A DNA stretch of 32,268 bases from assembly GCA_902795735.1 (NCBI GenBank), contig CADBMD010000076.1, positions 1 through 32,268 on the forward strand, read 5' to 3'. Each line of letters starts with the position of its first letter. Position 1 is the first letter of the stretch. The notes beneath the pieces are model-generated. The model did not search any database. It saw only the letters and a program-made list of their open reading frames with translations, and was not told the DNA's origin. The DNA comes from an uncultured Bacteroidia bacterium (lineage in GTDB: Bacteria; Bacteroidota; Bacteroidia; Bacteroidales; UBA932). A program made the translations under genes and the position numbers. This document shows positions 23,858 to 31,903 of this stretch, one piece after another.

Positions 23858-23895
23858 GGCGAAGTATGGACATATAAAATTATGGACTTATTATT

Positions 23896-24794
23896 ATGAA
23901 AAACTTTAAAAATAAAAGTGGAGATTCTGTGCACGAGGTGACTTCACGGTATGCGAACATACTGCTGGACTATTGGTTCAAAAGGACGTTCGGGAGGGAG
24001 ATTAGTAAAAGGCTTATGCTATTGGTCCTTCGGGAGATAATCCCAGAAGTGGACATCCAGGATATCACTTACAGGAACAAGGAGCATCCCAACCCATTTC
24101 CTAATGACCAAGGTGTCGTGTTCGACATCGAGTGCCAGTCATCAGATGGGACGCGGTTCATAGTGGAGATGCAGCTGGCGGAGCAGCATTTCTTGATGGA
24201 GAGAGCATTGTTCTACTCGACATTCTCGATTCAGGAACAGTTGCTTAGGGGAGTGAATATTCGTTCATGCCTGTGTATTTTGTTGCACTGATGGACTTCA
24301 TTATGCATCCAGAGGAGCCGGAGAAGTTCTTTTACAAGTACGAGCTACGTGAGCAGACTTCCGGAGAGTTGATGACGGGACGGGTACATTATTACTTTTT
24401 GGAGTTGCCGAAGATCGTATCAATAACAGAGTCATCTACAGACTTGGAGAAATTTTGCTATGCGATGCATAATATGAAAGTTCTTAAGTCGAGGCCCAAG
24501 GAGATGCAGGCAGAGATATTTGAACTATTGTTCAATTCTGCTGAGATCTCTAATTTCAGTCCGGGAGAAAAGGTTAAATATGAATATGATATGACAACGG
24601 AACGAGATAGACGTAATCAATTGGCCTTCAGCTACGACAAGGGTCGTGAGGAAGGTCGCGAGGAAGGTCGTGAGGAGATGCGGGTTTCCATCTTGGCGAA
24701 ACTTAGGGACAGGGGTTTTAGTGCCGATGAGATCGACGATATCATCGGGAGACATTCATCGGCGACTGACGTTGATCGTCCAAAGTTAATGTAA
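23896..24794 (+). pseudogene. Rpn family PD-(D/E)XK nuclease, frameshifted
   Basis: The first frame (23896-24291) gives the N-terminal region with the nuclease core VFDIEC...FIVEMQL: D77, E91 and Q93 in the D...ExQ pattern of the family. It then runs into unrelated residues. The second frame (from about 24249 to 24794) continues with SEYSFMPVYFVALMDF and the full C-terminal region, including GREEGREEGREE. One extra G in the G4 run at 24248-24251 would restore one frame of about 299 residues. Rpn proteins promote RecA-independent recombination and are often annotated as PD-(D/E)XK transposases. It is either a recent pseudogene, a sequencing error in the G run, or a frameshifted gene. Confidence 0.85.
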
Positions 24795-24801
24795 TTAAAA
24801 G

Positions 24802-24835
24802 TATCAAGGCGGCCTTAATGGGCCGCCCTGATACG
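24802..24835. terminator. Strong stem-loop terminator between convergent genes
   Basis: GTATCA-A-GGCGGCC pairs with GGCCGCC-C-TGATAC around a short loop. Read on the minus strand it is followed by TTTTAATTACA, suiting termination of the fimbrial operon; it may also stop plus-strand transcription of the Rpn gene. Confidence 0.85.
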
Positions 24836-24856
24836 AAGATTATCTAAGTATAGACG

Positions 24857-26794
24857 TTAGTAGAGTGACTTCTCATTGAAGTAACCCTCCATGTCTGCGA
24901 TCTTGATGTTGACAGCCTGGTTGTCAGTCTTCTTCAACTGGCACTCATAATCAGTGTAGTAGGTCCAGTTACCGGTAGTTGCATCCTTATGATAATAGTC
25001 GGAGTACTGGATCGTCCTGATGAAGTAGAAGGAATTGACACCGGAGGTGAACATTGACTCACCGAATCCGACCGGAAGATTGGGATCATTGGTCGTCAGG
25101 TTTTTGTTCTGAGCCTCGATCTTGACCTGGACGGGGAAGACGGAATATGACAGGTTCGGTGGAAGCTTGATCGTGACATTGACGTTGTCTCCGTTGGTCG
25201 TGACATCGGATGCAGTTGAAACGAAATTGGCCTTAGGCATGACAGTGAAAACAATATCCCTGAACAAGACCCTCTTGCCGGCTCTGTTGCCCTGGATACG
25301 CAGGATTCCGCGGAGCATGTTTCCGCCCGTATCCACGTCTTTCAAGGTTACTGTAATCTTACCCCAAGTGCCGCCCTGCCATGATGCATTGATCGCAGTA
25401 GTCTTGGAACTGATGGATTGGCTGTATCCATCAACGGTACGGATGGAAGTCGTGACATCAGTACCTTCAGTCGTGATGGTCTCCCCACCTACAGGGTGGT
25501 ACTGGAAATAGATGTCCACCTTATCACCGCTGCTGACCGTAGTGTAGTCCATTCGGCTCACGGTGATAGTCGATGTGTTGTCTGTAATCTCATTGAGGGT
25601 TGCGGTCTCAATGGAAGCTGAGACATTGCCGAAATAAGGTCCGGAAAAAGCACTCGAGTAGGTTTGCTCTCCGTCACCTTCAAGGCCCGTAAGCTGGATC
25701 TTGTACCAGATGTTCCTCCTAATGGGAACATATTCACCGCTGGCACCGATCACCTCTATCTTGTAGTAGTAGGTTTGACCGGCAAGAAGCTTGTTGGGAC
25801 TCTCGGTGTGGCCTTCGGTTGTCCATATTTCGTCATCAGCGTCTTTCCAAGTCAGTTTGACAATGACGGCAGTCTGCGTGTTGACCTGCGTAGGGACAGG
25901 CCTCTCATACATGTAGAATCCGGAAGGTTTCTTCGATGAGTTAGGAGGCACCATAGAGCTTTCTCCTGGATCTGAAGTGTCAATCTCGGCATCTGATGGC
26001 ATGAGGCCACGGTAATTGACATTGTCGAGTTCGGCAACGAAGTCCAAGTCAGAATCAGCTGCAGCATCGCAGTACATCTCGATCTGTGTATAAGGAGTTA
26101 CGAAGGAGTTGTTGTTTTCAGGAGCTATGGTTCCCTTGGTGGGAACGTTGATCAGGGTGTAGCTGTCGATAGTGAACTCTGCGGTGGGGAGAGCTTCCTC
26201 GACAGTAATCTTGGCATAATTCCTGACAAGGTGGACGCTGCTCAGTTTTGAAGCTGTTTCAACATCAAGCTTATACTCCCCGGTCTCTTCATCGATGTAG
26301 CCTTTGATGCCATCAGGCAATGAAACCCTTTGCCAATATGCTCCGTTACCATCGGCAGTGTTGAATTTCTCCAGAACTTCCCTTTCCCTATCGAAAGTAG
26401 GAGGTTCGTCATCAGGATAGTTGGCGATGAAGTGGATCTCCCTCCCTTCGTCTGAAAGCGGGAGGATGACTTTGTACTCAGCCTTGTAAGTGTGTGAGTC
26501 ATCAACTGCCTCAATCAGTTCAGCGGGAGTCCAGTGCTGTAACGTACCTCCGAGCGCATTGGAGCTTTGTCCGAAAACTGCGACATAGAGGTTGTCAATG
26601 ACCGGAGTGTCTCCCATGGCGCCCCTTGTCGGCATCTTGGTGTCCGGGAAAGTGGCGGTGAACTTGAATTCGACCGTGGGAGTCTGCTCAACCACTGCAG
26701 GATCGTCTTCAACAGCAGACGGGCCTTCGATTTCCTTGGTGCAGGCGACCATTGCTACGATCGCGGCTGCAAGAATATAGAATGTCTTTTTCAT
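24857..26794 (-). CDS. Fimbrillin-like lipoprotein (type V pilus subunit or accessory)
   Basis: A 645-residue lipoprotein. The signal peptide ends in a lipobox (VAMVAC, Cys18). A candidate trypsin-like cleavage site KMPTR|GAM lies at Arg57, as in FimA/Mfa-type pilins that are trimmed after Arg. The N-terminal region with FIANYPDDEPP and RNYAKITVEE resembles the Bacteroidales fimbrillin (Mfa-like) fold; later beta-rich domains follow. I chose the MKKTF start; two more residues are possible from ATG 26800. It is the last gene of a minus-strand operon, 34 bases after the upstream stop, and ends at the stem-loop 24802-24835. Subunit type (shaft, accessory or tip) cannot be settled. Confidence 0.8.
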   Translation of the reverse strand: MKKTFYILAAAIVAMVACTKEIEGPSAVEDDPAVVEQTPTVEFKFTATFPDTKMPTRGAMGDTPVIDNLYVAVFGQSSNALGGTLQHWTPAELIEAVDDSHTYKAEYKVILPLSDEGREIHFIANYPDDEPPTFDREREVLEKFNTADGNGAYWQRVSLPDGIKGYIDEETGEYKLDVETASKLSSVHLVRNYAKITVEEALPTAEFTIDSYTLINVPTKGTIAPENNNSFVTPYTQIEMYCDAAADSDLDFVAELDNVNYRGLMPSDAEIDTSDPGESSMVPPNSSKKPSGFYMYERPVPTQVNTQTAVIVKLTWKDADDEIWTTEGHTESPNKLLAGQTYYYKIEVIGASGEYVPIRRNIWYKIQLTGLEGDGEQTYSSAFSGPYFGNVSASIETATLNEITDNTSTITVSRMDYTTVSSGDKVDIYFQYHPVGGETITTEGTDVTTSIRTVDGYSQSISSKTTAINASWQGGTWGKITVTLKDVDTGGNMLRGILRIQGNRAGKRVLFRDIVFTVMPKANFVSTASDVTTNGDNVNVTIKLPPNLSYSVFPVQVKIEAQNKNLTTNDPNLPVGFGESMFTSGVNSFYFIRTIQYSDYYHKDATTGNWTYYTDYECQLKKTDNQAVNIKIADMEGYFNEKSLY

Positions 26795-26828
26795 GATCAT
26801 TTTTCTTGAATATCAGTCCGTCTTGAGA

Positions 26829-29135
26829 TTAAAAGATGTAGCCGATCCACTGCTGGGCAGGGGTGCCGTTACCGTTTTCTATCTTGGTTCCGCTATTGTC
26901 GTACTTCTCTTCGCCCCAGTACCACTGGTCGTAGACGCAACGGACATGGGTTCTGAAATAATTCGAACCATTGGAGAGTAATGAATAATTGCCATCGGAG
27001 TCCCTCCAGTTTTCACTGGGAGTTCCTCGTCCATCGACATAGGGTCTGGTATTACCTTGGTCTGTGAAAGGTTTCCCTGCATACATTGCAGGTCCATTTG
27101 TCCAATAAGACGAATAATAATATGGTCTATTATTATTATTACCGTAAGCTCTCTGTCGGGTTGTGGTAAACAGTGCTGGAATATACTGATTATTTGAAAG
27201 CTTGATCAAGAAATCGATCTCAGCCACAGTGGGAATTCTCCATCTACCAGCGGGATAACCATTCTCCTGATAGGCAGCACATCTTTCTTCAGCACGATCA
27301 TAATCGGTTATATATATCGTCGCGCCCCATGAAGAAGCTACTCTTATTTGCGGAGCGATAACGTTTTGTTTATTATGAGATGTGGCGTTGTAATTAGACT
27401 GGACATTGTAAACTCGACTGCCATTATTTCCATTTCCTCCATATCCAAGGTTGTTGTTGGGTAGAGAGCCTCCTCTGGGATCGCCAATTATAGCATCCAC
27501 TCCCATGTTAGCAGGCTGGTAATTTTCAGGAAGAACCGAAACGGTCACAACATATTGACTATTGTTGTTGTTTTGTGAACCATCGCCACCTAACCAGTTT
27601 AAACCTCCAAGTTGACCGTTATTATTATTATAAGCATAATTATAATAATGGCGTCCTCCTCCAATATTTGAATGCGAATAGCTATTTACATAAGCATATC
27701 CATTAGATTGTTCCCTATATACATAGATAGGCGGGTACTGGATGACGGTGACATGCTCGACAGCAGGCTGCTTCCCGTCTTGATGGGTCACGTCGATCTC
27801 GTAGGTTATCGGAGTATAGTCGAACGTTTCGGTGTCATCGATGTCATTATGCAACTTCCTCGTGAGGGTGAAAGAAGCCTTACCGTTAGCAGTGGCGGTG
27901 TAGTTTGACACGTTGGTCGTGATTTCTGCCCCTGTCTCTTTGTTGTAGGTGATCTTCGTCGCACTTGTGACATTGACAGCTATCGGGTGGCTGGATGTTA
28001 CGGGAACAACGATCTCGTCATCTCCGTAGATGTAGTAAACATCCCTCGCGACATCGAGGAACCTTGCTGAATAGTAACCAGTGAATTCTCCGGAGGGAGT
28101 GAGCCAGTTGGAGACAAGAACATCTGTGGATATCTCGATGTAGTCTTCCTGGGTGCCTCCAACCTTGTCGATCATGAGGTTGAGGGTATATTCAGTGTTC
28201 CTGGTGATAGTCGTGATCGATGGGAGGAGGACCTTGTAGTAGAACATGTGTGAACCGAGAGGCCCGATGTTGCTACCTTCGGCAGGCTCGTTTGCGTCAA
28301 GCACGTTCACCCAAGGAAGTTGTACCTTGAAGTACGGAGCCTTTTGCGCATCTATGGTGTAAGTCTCAGGGTACGCATAGGAAACAGCGGAGACCCATGA
28401 GAGGTCAGAGTTGCGAGTCAGGTCGTCGTGAACGTGTCCGTAAGTGTAGAACTTGTTCTCATCAGTAATTTTCGCAATGTCAACAGGCTCTCCATTCACT
28501 AATGCTTCCGTGTAGGCATTGACCATGTACATGTAGAAGTCCTTGGTGGTCGTAGTAGGCTTCCAGATGAAGTCCCCGGAGGTGACTGACTTTGGGAAGG
28601 TAACGTTGACGATAAACTTGGCAGCGATCCTTCTCATGTTGACGGTGATGATCCTCTCTTCATTGGGCTGGGTGGGGGTCAGCTCAATTACGACTTCTTT
28701 AGTCTCTTCATCAAAGGAATCCATGACGAAGGGAGTCTCAGGAAGGTCGGTGATTGCCACGTCTACGGGCAGGGCAAGCAGGTCTTTCAATGTCGTAGCA
28801 GTGATTTCTGAGGGATAGTTGGCTATGACATAGAGGTAGGACTTGCCGGAAAGTGCTTCGAAATCCTCGCCTTCGCCAGTCTGGAAAGTTTTGGTTGCGC
28901 CTGTCTCGCGGCCGCTGGTAATCAGCTTTGTTCCTTCCTTGTCAGAGAAGAAGAAGTAGTCGAAGTGATCGATGGCGCTCTCCTCGGGCGTTTGAGCCCT
29001 GGTGTCCATCTCCCCCGCGTTCAGGGAAATCTGCAATACATTATCTCCAAGATTGTTATCTAGAATCTCAGCTCGTTCACAAGAGACCGCAAGCAACGCG
29101 GTAAGAGCTGCGAAGTATGTAAAAATCTTTCTCAT
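26829..29135 (-). CDS. Large fimbrillin-like lipoprotein with a C-terminal adhesin-like module
   Basis: A 768-residue lipoprotein (lipobox LLAVSC, Cys19). Arg46 in GEMDTR|AQT is a candidate maturation cleavage point. Residues about 35-360 resemble the fimbrillin N-terminal domains (FFFSDKEGT, YLYVIANYPSE). The C-terminal part contains the AGRWRIPTVAEIDFL (about 629-643), YWTNG and HVRCVYD signatures of the Fib_succ_major/DUF1566 lectin-like fold. Residues about 472-692 are rich in Asn and Tyr, with NNNN runs, and the DNA there is visibly more AT-rich than the rest of the gene. This suggests a tip-adhesin role and an exchanged C-terminal module. Confidence 0.78.
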   Translation of the reverse strand: MRKIFTYFAALTALLAVSCERAEILDNNLGDNVLQISLNAGEMDTRAQTPEESAIDHFDYFFFSDKEGTKLITSGRETGATKTFQTGEGEDFEALSGKSYLYVIANYPSEITATTLKDLLALPVDVAITDLPETPFVMDSFDEETKEVVIELTPTQPNEERIITVNMRRIAAKFIVNVTFPKSVTSGDFIWKPTTTTKDFYMYMVNAYTEALVNGEPVDIAKITDENKFYTYGHVHDDLTRNSDLSWVSAVSYAYPETYTIDAQKAPYFKVQLPWVNVLDANEPAEGSNIGPLGSHMFYYKVLLPSITTITRNTEYTLNLMIDKVGGTQEDYIEISTDVLVSNWLTPSGEFTGYYSARFLDVARDVYYIYGDDEIVVPVTSSHPIAVNVTSATKITYNKETGAEITTNVSNYTATANGKASFTLTRKLHNDIDDTETFDYTPITYEIDVTHQDGKQPAVEHVTVIQYPPIYVYREQSNGYAYVNSYSHSNIGGGRHYYNYAYNNNNGQLGGLNWLGGDGSQNNNNSQYVVTVSVLPENYQPANMGVDAIIGDPRGGSLPNNNLGYGGNGNNGSRVYNVQSNYNATSHNKQNVIAPQIRVASSWGATIYITDYDRAEERCAAYQENGYPAGRWRIPTVAEIDFLIKLSNNQYIPALFTTTRQRAYGNNNNRPYYYSSYWTNGPAMYAGKPFTDQGNTRPYVDGRGTPSENWRDSDGNYSLLSNGSNYFRTHVRCVYDQWYWGEEKYDNSGTKIENGNGTPAQQWIGYIF

Positions 29136-29165
29136 GGTTGTTTTCTCTTATTCTGCGTTACTATT

Positions 29166-30638
29166 CTATTCACTCGTAAACTTATGATAGCCTCGCATGT
29201 CGTAAAGTTGAGTCTCGGAATCGAGATTGTAGGTCACGCCATCCTTCGTGACGGTCGTGTTGAAGTACAATGTCTTTCCAGCGGCTGTCGGAGTTATATT
29301 CAGTTTAACCCTTGTGCCGCCTTCCTCGACAGTTCCGGACGTTGCCCCTGTGATTGAGAAGGAGCCGACATCGCCCTTAGGCTCGATCTTCCAAGTACCG
29401 CCTTCCGGAAGGAATACCTTGTACGTGATGATGAATTCGTTGCCGGTGTGAACCGTCCATTGCTGGCGTGTGGAGCCTTCCGTTGCGTCGCCGGAAATCT
29501 CGAACTGGCTTGCCTGGGCATAACCATCAAAAGTTCCGGATTCGGGAAGGGTTACCTGCTCCCATTCCATAGCGACAAGGTTGAGAGTGATTACGCTGAA
29601 TCTCCATCCTGTTGGGATTGCCAAGGCGTTGATGCGGTGTTTCTGGCAACCACCAAAGGAGAGAGCCGTCTCGCCCTTGCTGAGATTGATGGACTTCTTC
29701 AAAACCGATTCGCCCTGCTTGATGCTGAATGTGAGCTTGAGGTTTGTCATCGTGATTGGAAGGGCAAAGACGGTGAAAGTGATGTCCTTCTCAGCGCTGA
29801 TGGTCGTTCCGCTGGCGAACTGGGTCGTGATGGAAGAAGAAACCTGTTGTCCGGCAGCATAAGTCCATCCACCGACGTTTCCTTCTCCGTTCCATGTGGC
29901 TACGAAGTCACCGGCAACAGGGGAGTCGTCGGTAGAAGCAATCGTAAAGTCAACAAGCTCGAACTCCATGTCTGCGCTCTTGACATTGATCTCGAAGGCA
30001 GTGAAAGAAGGCCAGAATGGAAGGGTTATAGGATCCGGAGACTTCGGAGTCTCGAGGTAACCGGCCATGAAGGCATAATCCATCGAAGGCTCCAACTTGG
30101 TGACTTCTTCTGAATATTCGTGCTCGGTAAGTTCCTGGGAGGCAGGAATATTCGCAGAAAAAGATGCTGAGGTTCCTGTAGCAGCCTTGTTTCCATCCTT
30201 GGCGATGGTCACATTAGAAGTAGGATAGACAGCCCAGAACTTATATTTATCAAATGCTCCGGCTCCATACCACTTGAGGAGGTTGCTTCCGGCAGGGGAA
30301 ACGCCGGCCTTGCTCTTCTCGTTGGCGGCTGTTCCATTGGCAGAGACTGTGTAGTCTGCTATGTTGGATTTGGCATCTGTGTGGTCGTCAGCATTGTCGC
30401 TCCAGATTGTGACTTTGTCGCCTGATTTCCAGTCAATCCTTTCGATGTTGTTGTCATTCAACTCATTGCTGAAAGAAGACCTGACTTTCGGATCAGAATT
30501 GCTGACTGCAGAAAAGCGTACGGGCTCATCTGAAGGAGAAGGTAGGACTTCCTCCTTGGAATTCTGGTTGCAAGCTACAACCAAGGCCGCTATCCCGACA
30601 AGTAAGGACAGGCCTGAAAATAACTTAATTGTCTTCAT
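29166..30638 (-). CDS. Fimbrillin family lipoprotein
   Basis: A 490-residue lipoprotein; the signal peptide MKTIKLFSGLSLLVGIAALV ends with the lipobox VVAC (Cys23). The mature protein has the segments RIDWKSGDKVTIWSDNAD and FKYPFWAVYPTS-like KYKFWAVYPTSNVTI typical of Bacteroidales fimbrillin-like proteins (PF13149 type), followed by beta-rich domains. It is probably a structural or anchor subunit of a type V pilus. The start at 30638 is chosen for its standard lipoprotein signal; ATG 30650 is possible and leaves only 4 bases after the small ORF stop. The next gene begins 30 bases downstream. Confidence 0.82.
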   Translation of the reverse strand: MKTIKLFSGLSLLVGIAALVVACNQNSKEEVLPSPSDEPVRFSAVSNSDPKVRSSFSNELNDNNIERIDWKSGDKVTIWSDNADDHTDAKSNIADYTVSANGTAANEKSKAGVSPAGSNLLKWYGAGAFDKYKFWAVYPTSNVTIAKDGNKAATGTSASFSANIPASQELTEHEYSEEVTKLEPSMDYAFMAGYLETPKSPDPITLPFWPSFTAFEINVKSADMEFELVDFTIASTDDSPVAGDFVATWNGEGNVGGWTYAAGQQVSSSITTQFASGTTISAEKDITFTVFALPITMTNLKLTFSIKQGESVLKKSINLSKGETALSFGGCQKHRINALAIPTGWRFSVITLNLVAMEWEQVTLPESGTFDGYAQASQFEISGDATEGSTRQQWTVHTGNEFIITYKVFLPEGGTWKIEPKGDVGSFSITGATSGTVEEGGTRVKLNITPTAAGKTLYFNTTVTKDGVTYNLDSETQLYDMRGYHKFTSE

Positions 30639-30654
30639 CGCTGAAATCATTTTT

Positions 30655-30834
30655 TCATTCAGTTTCGTCATACCAGGCAGAATCAAAGTCCTCACCTTCT
30701 ACATAGTCCATGACCTGCATGCCTCGAGTCTCCACATTTTGATTGATGTCAGAGGCATTCAGGATTGACGATTCCGGCTCGAACGCCTCCAACACGTTCA
30801 ACACCGGTGAAACATACCGTTTTCTTTTCATCAT
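30655..30834 (-). CDS. 59-residue protein leading the fimbrial operon
   Basis: Reading the minus strand from ATG 30834 to the TGA at 30657-30655 gives 59 residues. It begins MMKRKRYVSPVLNVLEAFEP, then ESSILNASDINQN, and ends with an acidic tail (VEGEDFDSAWYDETE). It stops just before the fimbrillin start, so it is probably the first gene of the operon. A basic start with a YVSPVLNVLE-like hydrophobic stretch and an acidic tail recalls short orphan ORFs seen across Bacteroidales, of unknown role. There is no signal peptide or lipobox. It might be a small regulator, a leader peptide or a ribosomal-pause type uORF. Confidence 0.6.
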   Translation of the reverse strand: MMKRKRYVSPVLNVLEAFEPESSILNASDINQNVETRGMQVMDYVEGEDFDSAWYDETE

Positions 30835-31256
30835 ATCCGTTGTATTATTAAAAGTTTCTTCGCCCTAAACGATAAGGAATGAAAATAACTCATTAAATTT
30901 TAGATAGTTTAAGCAAGAGTGTCTTGTTTATGGGTAATAATTAGGAAACGGTTGAGTCAGAGTTAGGTTGGCGACAAATGATTGTTTAATGTGATTCTGG
31001 GACCATCGCCGTGCCTTCTAAAGGAAACGGGCAGGAAATAGATAAGGTTCTGTGACCTATGCTTATTCAATTTTTACGAGCATGAAATGTATTGACGTAA
31101 GGGGTTTGCTTGTGTGTCTCCCTATCTCCGTAAAGCCAGGGGCCACTTATCATCACTGTTGATTGCCGGCTTGATCTATTCTAAGAACCGCTGACACGGC
31201 GAGCTCACCAGCCACAAAACAGAGCCGAATTCAAGGATGCAATACGCGAGATGATC

Positions 31257-31337
31257 AGCCACGGAAACACCCCAAAGCCGTGGCTGCAACGACCGAATCA
31301 TCACTTCCAGCCACGGATAGCCAACATTTCCGTGGCT
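31257..31337. repeat. Two AGCCACGG...CCGTGGCT hairpins 52 bp apart
   Basis: Arms 31257-31264 / 31278-31285 and 31309-31317 / 31329-31337 are perfect inverted repeats (8 and 9 bp), each followed by GCAA. Their 52 bp offset equals the period of the adjacent array. Confidence 0.7.
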
Positions 31338-31352
31338 GCAATGCAGAAACCC

Positions 31353-31450
31353 GGAACTGCACGCGCAGATATTCGGCCGAAACGTGACTTTGCAGTTCGC
31401 CACGGAACTCTGCGGGAAGATATTTAGCGAAAACGTGACTGGAGAGTTCC
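31353..31450 (+). repeat. Two units of the 51-53 bp repeat family
   Basis: Units starting GGAACT at 31353 and 31404 share GCGGGAAGATATTT-type and AAACGTGACT words with the 6640-7043 array, in the same orientation, and end in AGTTC at about 31394 and 31445. Confidence 0.8.
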
Positions 31451-31550
31451 ACCTTGTCGCTCCGCCCGGTACCCGAACTCCTTGTAGGGTCGGTGGTACT
31501 TGGTCATGAGGCGGTTGAAGCGTGGCAGACATCCGGGCACGGCCGAGTCC

Positions 31551-31593
31551 ATCCTCGCTTCGCTGCGGCTGAGTACGGCCTAAGCCCGGAGTC
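31551..31593 (+). repeat. 43 bp dispersed repeat, intergenic copy
   Basis: Identical to positions 1-43 except for two bases. This copy is in non-coding DNA between the tandem units and the Rpn relic. Confidence 0.75.
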
Positions 31594-31620
31594 AGCCACG
31601 CAACTCTACTCTCCACACCT

Positions 31621-31700
31621 CTGTGAGCAAATAAGCCATTTTCACTCACAAACCACTTGAAATGTAACCCTTCGTGAGCGTTCATGGCCGTTTCACTCAC
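31621..31700 (-). repeat. Two copies of the 29 bp GTGAG hairpin family (inverted)
   Basis: 31621-31649 and 31672-31700 begin with a GTGAGC word and end in TTTCACTCAC. The second copy matches the reverse complement of 5945-5973 at 23 of 29 bases; the first is more diverged. Confidence 0.6.
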
Positions 31701-31770
31701 TAAAGCTGACTACTCGAAGATCTGTGGAGACAAAACAGCGAAATCTTCACGCTGTCTTGAAAAAGTTCGT

Positions 31771-31778
31771 TATCTTTG
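31771..31778 (+). promoter_or_regulatory. -7 box (TATCTTTG) upstream of the second Rpn gene
   Basis: An exact TAnnTTTG match 125 bases before the Rpn ATG. No good -33 element was seen. Confidence 0.45.
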
Positions 31779-31903
31779 TTCCAGAACAACACTGACTGCC
31801 GTGGCACCCAGAGGCCACAAAGCGATATGGGAGATCGTGCCCATGTCGCCGTTTTGTTTTTATACCATTAACCAAACTACTAACTTCAACTGATGACTCG
31901 ATC

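Larger units (their letters stand above)
23313..23895. other. Intergenic region with Rpn tail relic and short repeats
   Basis: Apart from a minus-strand tail relic (23399-23629), a 2 x 19 bp repeat (23356-23393) and a palindrome (23841-23857), nothing is recognised. The stretch 23630-23840 is more AT-rich than its surroundings. Confidence 0.6.
30835..31903. other. Gene-free region: fimbrial operon upstream and second repeat island
   Basis: About 1.07 kb. The part 30835-31200 is AT-rich at first and should hold the fimbrial operon promoter, but I see no clear TAnnTTTG box for the minus strand. From 31257 to 31700 come two CCACGG hairpins, two 51 bp array units, the 43 bp repeat and two 29 bp hairpin units. 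A promoter box at 31771-31778 precedes the Rpn relic. Confidence 0.7.

Noticed and set aside
31176..31700. 174-residue minus-strand ORF
   Set aside because: It runs through two hairpins, the 51 bp units, the 43 bp repeat and the 29 bp repeat, so the open frame is a by-product of GC-rich repeats.
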